Source: Sulfurimonas sp. (GTDB lineage: Bacteria; Campylobacterota; Campylobacteria; Campylobacterales; Sulfurimonadaceae). Taken from it: a stretch of 42,226 nt of DNA. Of the stretch, positions 8,823 through 16,338 are shown in pieces. The stretch covers positions 1 to 42,226 of the forward strand of contig NZ_JALNZY010000011.1 of NCBI RefSeq assembly GCF_023229105.1, given 5' to 3'. The position numbers and the translations under genes were made by a program. The notes beneath the pieces were generated by a model. The model was not told where the DNA came from, ran no database searches, and saw only the letters and a list, made by a program, of their open reading frames with translations. The number at the start of each line of letters is the position of its first letter. Position 1 is the first letter of the stretch.

Positions 8823-11221
8823 TCTTCATTCACTTGCATATTTTTTTGTTTGAGTTGCTCTTTAGTCTCTTCATCTTCTGGCATCTGCCTATACTCAGTT
8901 TTGCCAAAAGAGCTTAGTGGCGTACCTAGTTTTAAATGGTTATATTTTTTATACAGCTCTTGCTTGTCCTTAATATTTTCTATAATAGGAAAATAGTTCT
9001 CTTTTGTCTTTGCTGATAAGCTAGCCAGACCTGCCTGCGCTTGCTCATACGTTGCAAAAACACCATAAAGAACTTTAATCCACTCTGCATTAGTGCCATA
9101 TTTAAAGACAAATGCTTTGTTGCTTATCTTTTCTTTATCTAGAAGAATAATGGCATCATCGAGTTTAGTAAAAGTCGCGAGGTTGATAGTAAAGAGACTT
9201 TCATCCGCTCGCATAAACTCTTGCTTGAACTCCTCATTTGTAAAATAAGGTTGTGGTTCTTTGGGAACAAGTTTTATTATTTTAGTTTTGATAATCTCTT
9301 TTTGTGGCACCGCTTCTTTAGGTTGCAACTCACTTAAAGAGTCTAAAAACTTCTTATAAAGTTCTTTGATTTTAGTTATCGGCACAACTTCATATTTTTT
9401 ATCTTGTGCTTTTTTTACAGTGCCCAACACCTCGTTTGCATGTTCAAAACTACTATAAATTCCATACGCTATTGCATTTTTGAGCTTATCCCCTTCAATC
9501 ATATCAACTATAAAGGCATGTTTTGTCGCATTATTTTCCTGCATAAAACTAAAAGTCTCATATACCGATTCAAAACTGCTAATAAAAATAGTAAAATCAC
9601 TATCATTGGCATCTAAAAACATATCTTTAAACATCAAGATATCTTCGAGGGTATCAATCGTTTGTACCTCTTTTTCTACTGTAATCTGGTCTGCTTCTAT
9701 GTTTAAAGTCATAAAATCCGTATACTCTTTTGCGAGTTGCGTATCTTTAGAATAGTTGTTGTTATATTTACTTTTTGTAAAATCAATAAAATTTTCTTTT
9801 GTCGGATCTAACTCAAAAAATGAAACAAGTTCGCCCGTCTCAAACAAAAGTTTAAAATAATTATTTACTCTATTTTCATAAGACTCTATAAGTGAAACCT
9901 GTGCTGCGTTAAGCTGTCTTTGCGCGATTAGAAGAGTTTGTAAATCCTGCTCCCCGTTTTGAAAAGCTTCCCAATATGACTCAACCATAACCTTAGAAGA
10001 CTCAACCTCTTGCTTTATGCTATTTATAGTTCCATCAAGTGCATTTAATGACTGAAATACATTAGAAATTATCCACTTTACTTTTCTTCTTTCCTCTTCG
10101 ATTTTGTATTGCAACTCCCTGATTGCGCTATAAGCTGAGATGATGGCATTTGAATCTTTGTCGCCATTATATAGATTGTATTTTACACTTAAAAAGACCT
10201 GACTTGTATCCTGCTCATAGAACTCTCTATCAATAGTATCTTTATCAAAAGTCCTCATGTACGTAAAAAAAAGATCCACTTTTGGCTTAAACCCGGATTC
10301 ATTACCCTTTAGCTTGTACTCTTCAGATTTAACGCTCAATAAGTAACTTACAATATTTAAATTGCCCTCGTTAGCTTTTTTAAGCAGCTCCTCTAAGGAG
10401 TCAATTTTTATATCATACTCATATTCATAGGGCAAGGTATATTTAAAGTTTTCTCCGACGATATATTCATAATATTTTAATGCTTCAACAAATTTTGAAT
10501 TAGTTTGACTTAGTTTTGATTCTGCGTTGGCAACACTCGCTTTGATGGAACTTATGTCCCCAATAGAAGCTGCCCCGAGTTCATATTTTATGGTTACAAT
10601 TTCGAGTATTTTTCGTAACATCTCCATATTTGTTTTAGTTACAGTAGAAGATTGAAAAGAAAAAACAACACCAAAATATGCCTTGATCGCATTTTGTATC
10701 TCTTGGCTTATAGCAAGTTCATAACGACTTTTTGACACCTGCAGGCTCTCTGTAAGAGCTTTGATTTTATACTCAGTTGCGCCTCCCGCATAGATGTTTT
10801 GCTTAAGAAGCACCTTTAGATTTTCATCAGCATAGCTATGTGTGCCCGTTTCTTTGCCCTCATCTCCGGGAGTTACTCGATTGCTACCGTAAGTATATTC
10901 AAGATCAAGGGTAGGCTTATATCCAGAGTAAGCATCATCCAGACTTATTTTTGTTTGTCTTACTTTTTCTCTTGCAACTTTTATGTTGTAGCTGTTTGAA
11001 ACAGTTTCTAAAACTACATCTGTTAAAGAGACTTTCTTAAAATTTTGAATTTTTCTCTCTTGTTCTTCATTTATGCCAAACTCTTTTTTAAGATTCTCTT
11101 TAGTAGAAGGACTTTTTTGTATGTCGCTTAAACTAGAGTTTGCTAAAGTATCTGCTACAACAAGAGTACAATTTAGTATAAAAATAATAATTAAAATTTC
11201 TATTTTTTTATAAAATATCAT
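8819..11221 (-). CDS. TolC-family outer-membrane channel with two C-terminal SPOR-like repeats
   Basis: 800 residues, far longer than the usual 430-500 of TolC. A signal peptide (about 1-23) is followed by a TolC/OEP region (about 62-470) with the paired helical-hairpin and beta-strand pattern (KPTLDLEYTYGSN, LKQNIYAGG, KPKVDLFFTYMRTF, LSVKYNLYNGD). After a linker, two related segments at about 541-615 and 675-748 (FTIFISSFESVYET..., FTINLATFTKLDDA...) look like SPOR-type domains: strand, helix, VLYGVFATYEQAQ, strand. SPOR domains bind denuded peptidoglycan. The start ATG overlaps the OmpA stop (ATGA) and the stop overlaps the next gene (TTGA), so the three are translationally coupled. Role: outer-membrane duct for the adhesin, with an apparent wall anchor. 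The SPOR call rests on pattern, not on a profile search. Confidence 0.85.
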   Translation of the reverse strand: MIFYKKIEILIIIFILNCTLVVADTLANSSLSDIQKSPSTKENLKKEFGINEEQERKIQNFKKVSLTDVVLETVSNSYNIKVAREKVRQTKISLDDAYSGYKPTLDLEYTYGSNRVTPGDEGKETGTHSYADENLKVLLKQNIYAGGATEYKIKALTESLQVSKSRYELAISQEIQNAIKAYFGVVFSFQSSTVTKTNMEMLRKILEIVTIKYELGAASIGDISSIKASVANAESKLSQTNSKFVEALKYYEYIVGENFKYTLPYEYEYDIKIDSLEELLKKANEGNLNIVSYLLSVKSEEYKLKGNESGFKPKVDLFFTYMRTFDKDTIDREFYEQDTSQVFLSVKYNLYNGDKDSNAIISAYSAIRELQYKIEEERRKVKWIISNVFQSLNALDGTINSIKQEVESSKVMVESYWEAFQNGEQDLQTLLIAQRQLNAAQVSLIESYENRVNNYFKLLFETGELVSFFELDPTKENFIDFTKSKYNNNYSKDTQLAKEYTDFMTLNIEADQITVEKEVQTIDTLEDILMFKDMFLDANDSDFTIFISSFESVYETFSFMQENNATKHAFIVDMIEGDKLKNAIAYGIYSSFEHANEVLGTVKKAQDKKYEVVPITKIKELYKKFLDSLSELQPKEAVPQKEIIKTKIIKLVPKEPQPYFTNEEFKQEFMRADESLFTINLATFTKLDDAIILLDKEKISNKAFVFKYGTNAEWIKVLYGVFATYEQAQAGLASLSAKTKENYFPIIENIKDKQELYKKYNHLKLGTPLSSFGKTEYRQMPEDEETKEQLKQKNMQVNED

Positions 11222-11922
11222 CGTTTTTTCTCAATCCTGATTATAAGGTATCCATTTTCATTTTGATTTATAATTTTTGTTGCATTCGGAGTAAGTAGAT
11301 CGATGCGGACATCTTTTATGTCATACCCCATTTGTCTTATCAAGTTTCTCGCATTAAGTGTTCTTGCTAGTGAAATCTGCTTCATAACCGTTGCACTGAT
11401 TTGATTTGTCGAATCTACTGCACTGATTAGAACTACATGTTTGAAATTTTTTTGCCTGATTTTGTTTATGAATTCTCTTATCTGCAAGATGACTGGGTTA
11501 TCTAGCTTAATCGCGTTGCTTCCAAAATTTAAGAGCAAGTAGTCCTCTGCTATAACTGTCTCTTGTTTTGTAACTTCATCCTCATATATTCTGCTTAAAT
11601 CCTTCCCTGCTTTTTCTATTTCACCTAAATGCTCTTTCGTTTGAGTTATTGGAATCTCTCTTTGTTTTACGCTTTGAGAGATATTTTCTTCTTCTTGTAT
11701 ATTCTCTTTTTTAAAAACTTCAAATTTTTTTGTCTCTTTACTTGAAATGACCTCATCTTTAGTTATCGCTCCCGTATAAGAAACTTTATGTTTAAACTGC
11801 GCATAATAGACAATATTTACAATAGTGATTAGCAAAAACAGCAACATAACCAAAATGACTGATGAAAAAACATCAACAAATGCGGGCCATGGGTTAAATT
11901 CTTGTTCACATCCTTTTGCCAT
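11218..11922 (-). CDS. MotB/OmpA-like membrane protein with single TM and C-terminal OmpA-like domain
   Basis: 234 residues. One TM segment at about 12-36 (PAFVDVFSSVILVMLLFLL) places an Asp at position 17 just inside the helix, as in MotB, ExbD and TolR, where that Asp carries protons. A charged linker (about 50-120) follows. Residues about 120-234 resemble a diverged OmpA-like peptidoglycan-binding domain (LLLNFGSNAIKLD, then SLARTLNARNLIRQMG). The gene lies 4 bp after a MotA/TolQ-like gene, so the pair probably forms a stator-like proton channel linked to the cell wall. It differs from flagellar MotB in the diverged domain and operon context. Confidence 0.8.
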   Translation of the reverse strand: MAKGCEQEFNPWPAFVDVFSSVILVMLLFLLITIVNIVYYAQFKHKVSYTGAITKDEVISSKETKKFEVFKKENIQEEENISQSVKQREIPITQTKEHLGEIEKAGKDLSRIYEDEVTKQETVIAEDYLLLNFGSNAIKLDNPVILQIREFINKIRQKNFKHVVLISAVDSTNQISATVMKQISLARTLNARNLIRQMGYDIKDVRIDLLTPNATKIINQNENGYLIIRIEKKR

Positions 11923-11926
11923 TATG

Positions 11927-13093
11927 TTAACTTTTCATCGTAGCTTTTGATGCTAAAGCAAAAGTTTGAGTTAGATTTTCCATCGATTCTTGATTTTGTT
12001 TTTGAATATCTACCAACTGCTTCATAGTCTTATGCTGGCTCGTTGCTATGTTAGCAAGAGATTGTATCGACTCATCAAGCGTGCTTGAATTTGAAAATTG
12101 ATTAATATTTAACTCTTTTATGGAATTTACAATACTCTCTAAAAGTGCTATCTGATTTGAGGTTGATTTAGCGGTAGATTCTAGATTTTCTGAGAGCATC
12201 TTATATATAATTTCATTGCCCTCAGAGCTTTTCTTTATCTCATCTCTAAGCCCGCTCATAGCTTCTCCAAAAACATCTAAAAATTTGCTCGAAGCCATAG
12301 GATCAGAAGAGGCAACCACCTGTTGAACTTCCGTATTTTGACCAAGATTTATGCTACAAAGACCCTCCGCTTCTCGAAACTGCTGGATTGCCTCAGCAGA
12401 TTGTGAATCAATTATTCTGCCCTTCATCCAATCCTCTATATCTTCTATAAAAGACTCTTGATTTCTGCTGAGAATATAACTCTTAAGACTTAAAATAATA
12501 GCCGTGGCAACACCAAACAAAGAGGAACCAAAACCTATCGCCATGCCGCTTAGGGGTCCAGAAAATCCGGAGATTATTTCGGCAATATTGATGTCTCCGC
12601 CCAAAGATAAAACAATAGCTCCCATATCGTCAATAGCTTTAAGTAAGCCCGTAAATGTTCCAAAAAGTCCTATCATTAAAGCAGTTGCCGCAAAAAAGTT
12701 TATATAAACTTTTTGAGAAGCAAATTTTTCTTCAAGCCAAGTGGTTACTTCTTTTGCTTCTGTTTGAGTAAAATAAAGAGACCCTCCCTTTGCTCTTTTA
12801 TAGAACATATGAGCAATACTCGCAGGCATAATTCTATCAATACCATGTAGATACTGAGTAAGTTCCTTACCTTGTTTATAAGCCAAGATACCGAATGTTC
12901 CAGCTAGCATGGTTAATCTAAAGGCTGAGTGATAGACAATTATCATACCGATTGCAAGAATTGTCAAAACTGCAATATTAAAAGTCAAAGTAGCCATAAA
13001 AAAGCTAATAAAAGAATCGAGATTTGAAAAAACTAAAAAAAAGATGAAAAGCCAAAAAATAAAATAAATTTTTAATATTCTAATACGTCTCAT
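11927..13093 (-). CDS. MotA/TolQ/ExbB-like proton-channel protein
   Basis: 388 residues. TM segments lie at about 9-28, 35-60, 134-156 and 180-206. The last two carry the family core: LMIGLFGTFTGLLKAI and PLSGMAIGFGSSLFGVATAI. A long cytoplasmic or coiled C-terminal part (about 215-388) with heptad-like Leu/Ile/Asn spacing is unusual for ExbB/TolQ. The next gene encodes the expected Asp-bearing partner. Such pairs convert proton-motive force into motion across the periplasm. In this operon the likely client is the TolC/adhesin system, by inference from position only. Confidence 0.8.
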   Translation of the reverse strand: MRRIRILKIYFIFWLFIFFLVFSNLDSFISFFMATLTFNIAVLTILAIGMIIVYHSAFRLTMLAGTFGILAYKQGKELTQYLHGIDRIMPASIAHMFYKRAKGGSLYFTQTEAKEVTTWLEEKFASQKVYINFFAATALMIGLFGTFTGLLKAIDDMGAIVLSLGGDINIAEIISGFSGPLSGMAIGFGSSLFGVATAIILSLKSYILSRNQESFIEDIEDWMKGRIIDSQSAEAIQQFREAEGLCSINLGQNTEVQQVVASSDPMASSKFLDVFGEAMSGLRDEIKKSSEGNEIIYKMLSENLESTAKSTSNQIALLESIVNSIKELNINQFSNSSTLDESIQSLANIATSQHKTMKQLVDIQKQNQESMENLTQTFALASKATMKS

Positions 13094-13100
13094 GAGCTAC

Positions 13101-14045
13101 CTAAAACAGAAATAAGATAATGGAAATTACTAATCCCAAAGCAACAGTAGTAACTGTATTTGTCATATCACCGGCAATATTAACAAAACCACCACTTGCA
13201 TCTATACTCTCTCCTGAGACCATCAAACCGATATCTACTCCATTTATATCAGTGATTTTTTTAGCAACTCTAAAATAGTTGCTATCAAGAGCATATCTAA
13301 GTTGTTTAATTTTTTCAAAATCTATTTCACTTATAGTTGATGCAAATTTCGTATTATACTCATCTTGTTTTAGGACATAGTTTTCATTGATTTCTTTGTA
13401 CTTATCTGCTTTTTCTTCAAGAGACAAAGTCGGAAGCATCTTTTTATCAAGTAAAAACAGGTATTGGCTTCCTTCTTTTGTCAGTTGTGTTTTAAAAGCG
13501 TGCACGGACTCCTTAATCTCTAAAACACCGTAAACACTTTCATTTTTTCGCAAAGGAACAAAATAAACAAAGAAAACGCCATTATCTAAAACCTCTGCTC
13601 CAAAGAGCGATCTTTTGCTGCTTATTATTGTGTTTACTGTATTTCTTAAAGGTTTGTTTTTATTTATTGCACTAACAAAATCTACGCTCAAACCGGTAAA
13701 TCCATTTTTGAGAAACTCTTCGTTTAAAGATTTTTTAAATTTATCTATAATGGTAGTGTTGTCCACTTCCAAAGCACTTAAAAGCACCTCATCTTGCTGA
13801 ATCACTGCTGCTATTTTTTTAAACTCTTCGTGCTTGCTTTGTACTTTTGCATCTAATTTTAACTCATAACTATCAAGCATACTTTTATAGACTTTCTCAG
13901 AGACCCTATCTGTCATAGTCATAATAATATACATAGAAACAGAAATTCCAATAATAGATATAATAAACAAGGTCGTAAACCAAAGACCCTTGTTTTTCTT
14001 AAGCAGTGCCAATAGTTCTTGTGCTCTTTTAATAAAAGTAAACAT
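13101..14045 (-). CDS. Cache-type periplasmic sensor flanked by two TM helices, no output domain
   Basis: 314 residues. TM1 is about 21-44 (GLWFTTLFIISIIGISVSMYI), TM2 is the extreme C-terminus (TVALGLVISIILFLF). Between them is a domain of about 250 residues with the helix-then-PAS-like layout of double-Cache sensors (FKKSLNEEFLKNGFTGLSVDF, VYFVPLRKNESVYGVLEI). The same layout normally precedes HAMP and methyl-accepting or GGDEF domains, but here the frame stops right after TM2. It is the first gene after the promoter at about 14070 and lies 8 bp from the MotA-like gene. I infer that it signals by direct contact with that channel. The ligand is unknown. Confidence 0.75.
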   Translation of the reverse strand: MFTFIKRAQELLALLKKNKGLWFTTLFIISIIGISVSMYIIMTMTDRVSEKVYKSMLDSYELKLDAKVQSKHEEFKKIAAVIQQDEVLLSALEVDNTTIIDKFKKSLNEEFLKNGFTGLSVDFVSAINKNKPLRNTVNTIISSKRSLFGAEVLDNGVFFVYFVPLRKNESVYGVLEIKESVHAFKTQLTKEGSQYLFLLDKKMLPTLSLEEKADKYKEINENYVLKQDEYNTKFASTISEIDFEKIKQLRYALDSNYFRVAKKITDINGVDIGLMVSGESIDASGGFVNIAGDMTNTVTTVALGLVISIILFLF

Positions 14046-14067
14046 TTTTTTGAAATTCCTTAATTAA

Positions 14068-14073
14068 ATTATA
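14068..14073 (-). promoter_or_regulatory. Candidate -10 (TATAAT) for the Cache-to-Sel1 operon
   Basis: Exact TATAAT on the minus strand, 22 bp from the Cache-gene ATG, followed by TTAATTAAGGA that includes the ribosome site. The 143-bp gap after the HDOD gene is one of the longest in the cluster, consistent with an internal promoter. Confidence 0.5.
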
Positions 14074-14107
14074 TTTTTTATCTAATGATAAACTTACCTT
14101 GAAAATA

Positions 14108-14122
14108 TTAAACAGAGTTTAA
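14108..14122. promoter_or_regulatory. Inverted repeat TTAAAC-N3-GTTTAA upstream of the Cache gene
   Basis: Perfect 6-bp arms with a 3-bp centre. If transcription starts near 14061 the centre lies about -54, which would suit an activator site. Possible operator; no regulator is identified. Confidence 0.35.
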
Positions 14123-14188
14123 CATATTACTATATTTTATATACATTAAAACTAAACATATTCTTTTAAAGATGCATTTACCCATATC

Positions 14189-15013
14189 TTATTCTTCAGA
14201 AATTCTTGTTTGCATTTTAACAACAGCGGCATCAAAAGGTTTCAAATCAAAACCAAAATCCTCCACTCTTTGTCTAGCCTGTTCTATACATTTTTCATCA
14301 AAGGGTTTTGAAATATTACAAACGAGTTTTACAATATTTAAAATCTTTGCATGTTTTTCAAACAAAGGAGGTACCTTTGAGACATCATCACTATACTTAA
14401 TGCCGCCAATAATACTTTGAGCAATATTCCAATGTTTAAAAATTGCAGAAGTTACATCAGCACTACTCATCCCGACAAACTCTTTTTCTACTGCACTTAT
14501 ATCATCAAATCTCTCATTGATTTGCTTAAGAAAATTTTCTTTTTTTCCTTCATCCATAACAGCATTGTTTATAAGAAACTTGCCGCTCTCTTGTAAAAAA
14601 GATGGCAATATCAACTCTTTTTTAAGTTCCATATCAACTTGACTCATCCATAAGCTTACAAAATTTGACTGCATATTTGCTACTCTTAAAAACATATCGC
14701 TATCGCCGCCATATGCAATCAATTGACTGTTTAAAGCATTTTTGATACCGCTTGCTAAAGCGATAGAAATTGTAAAATTTATACCCAAAAGAGCAACTGC
14801 TTTACTCAGAGAATCAATCTTACTTACAAAACCAAACATCGCCGAATTTGCTGTTTTTAAAATTGTTGACACCATCAATGGATCTTGCTCGATTATTTTT
14901 ACTAAATCATTCGTATCATAATTATCTGTTTTTTTAAATTCTTCTATATCTAAAACAGTTTTTGGCAGAGGAGCTAAAGCATCTATTCTTTTTAAAAGTT
15001 CGATATAAGTCAT
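14189..15013 (-). CDS. Stand-alone HDOD-domain protein
   Basis: 274 residues made almost entirely of an HDOD domain: LIEQDPLMVSTILKTANSAMFGF near the start and SLSKAVALLGI soon after match the family signature. The canonical HD-hydrolase metal residues are absent, as usual for HDOD. No CheY, EAL or GGDEF domain is attached. HDOD proteins act as signalling scaffolds in c-di-GMP, stress and motility circuits. It lies 56 bp after the membrane fusion gene and ahead of the Cache operon. A part in regulating adhesin export is inferred from this position only. Confidence 0.85.
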   Translation of the reverse strand: MTYIELLKRIDALAPLPKTVLDIEEFKKTDNYDTNDLVKIIEQDPLMVSTILKTANSAMFGFVSKIDSLSKAVALLGINFTISIALASGIKNALNSQLIAYGGDSDMFLRVANMQSNFVSLWMSQVDMELKKELILPSFLQESGKFLINNAVMDEGKKENFLKQINERFDDISAVEKEFVGMSSADVTSAIFKHWNIAQSIIGGIKYSDDVSKVPPLFEKHAKILNIVKLVCNISKPFDEKCIEQARQRVEDFGFDLKPFDAAVVKMQTRISEE

Positions 15014-15069
15014 ACATAAAATCCTATCTTTAGTTTATCGCATACTAATGCTTTGATGCTGCGCAAATG

Positions 15070-16338
15070 TTAAATTTCCTTAAAAGAGTTCTGCGCGATA
15101 TCTTTTAAAGGTTTTATCAGATATCTTAAAACAGTTTTTTTACCTGTTAAAATATTAATATTTGCAACCATGCCCGGAAGGATTCGAGAGTTTTCATCAA
15201 ACCCAAGCGTATCGGCTTTTACTTTCAAGGCATAGTATCTGTTGCCTTGTCTATCCTCCGTGCTATCAGGAGATATTGAGACGACTCTTCCCTCTAAAAG
15301 ACCATATTTTGAAAAATCGTACGCTGTTATCTCTATGGAGACTTTTTGGTTGCTCCAAACTTGAGCTCTATCGCTTGGTTTTATTCTCGCTTCTATTATA
15401 AGTTTATCCTCTACGGGCGTTATCTCTGCTATATTGTCCCCAGGCTTTATTATCCCATCTACCGTATTAAAATAGAGCTTATTTACCACGCCATTCACTG
15501 GACTTACGATATCTTTTCGTAAATCCCTATCCAGACTGGCTTTGTATTTTTCCTGAATCTGTCGAATGCTAAGTTTTACCTCAGAGAGTTGTTTGAGATT
15601 TTTTGAAAGCATCTCTGAGTTTACACTCTCTACCTTTTTTTCTGACTCACTAATCTCTTCTTTTACAATAGGAATCAAACTTCTCACATTTTGCATCTCA
15701 GTTACAAGAGTCTGTTTTTTTGACAACTCTGCTAAGTAATTTTTTCTCGATACTACATTTTTCTTCAGCAAAGCATCTTGTATTTGCATATTTTCATTTG
15801 CAAGCTGCATCTCCATTTCAAGATTTTGTAGCTTCATACTCAACTCATCCAATCTAAGAACTTTTTGTTTTAATTGGTCTTTTGCTATTCCCAGTTGCCT
15901 TTTATGATTTGCATTTTCTTCCTCAAAAGTTTGCCGCTCACTTTCAAGAATTCCGCTTATAGTCTGTGTGAACTCTTTTGCAAATACAAGACTCTTGTTG
16001 TCAATCAGTGCTTCAAGTCTCATCGCTTTTGCCTGAAGGGCCATTATTTCAAGTTCTTGTGATTTTAAATCAGCCATAAAATAATCGTTTTTCAAGGTGT
16101 ACAAAACATCACCTTTTTTCACACTTTTACCTTCACTTACGAGAATATCGGTAATTATACCGCCCTCAAAGTGCTGTAAAACTTTTGTTTGTCCTGAGGG
16201 AACAATTCTTCCCTCACCTTTTACTACCTCATCTATTTCAGCAAAAGTAGCCCAAATAAAAAATATAACAACAAATGCCATCATAGGGTAGATAACCAGT
16301 TTGTAGTTCCAATCTTCTTCTTGATAATGAAGTTTCAT
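15070..16338 (-). CDS. Type I secretion membrane fusion protein (HlyD/LapC family)
   Basis: 422 residues. A short cytoplasmic tail and TM at about 14-34 (VIYPMMAFVVIFFIWATF) precede the first half of the barrel-sandwich domain (VVKGEGRIVPSGQTKVLQ, then EGKSVKKGDVLYTL). A long coiled-coil region runs from about 80 to 270, followed by the second half (VNGVVNKLYFN, KPGDNIAEITP) and a beta-barrel region. The protein bridges the inner-membrane ABC exporter to TolC. The start ATG overlaps the exporter stop by 4 bp, so the two are translated together. Confidence 0.95.
   Translation of the reverse strand: MKLHYQEEDWNYKLVIYPMMAFVVIFFIWATFAEIDEVVKGEGRIVPSGQTKVLQHFEGGIITDILVSEGKSVKKGDVLYTLKNDYFMADLKSQELEIMALQAKAMRLEALIDNKSLVFAKEFTQTISGILESERQTFEEENANHKRQLGIAKDQLKQKVLRLDELSMKLQNLEMEMQLANENMQIQDALLKKNVVSRKNYLAELSKKQTLVTEMQNVRSLIPIVKEEISESEKKVESVNSEMLSKNLKQLSEVKLSIRQIQEKYKASLDRDLRKDIVSPVNGVVNKLYFNTVDGIIKPGDNIAEITPVEDKLIIEARIKPSDRAQVWSNQKVSIEITAYDFSKYGLLEGRVVSISPDSTEDRQGNRYYALKVKADTLGFDENSRILPGMVANINILTGKKTVLRYLIKPLKDIAQNSFKEI

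Noticed and set aside
11218..13093. Flagellar stator motA-motB
   Set aside because: Length, the diverged OmpA-like part, the long coiled C-terminus of the channel protein and the secretion operon context do not fit a flagellar stator; a Tol/Exb/Mot-like relative is safer.
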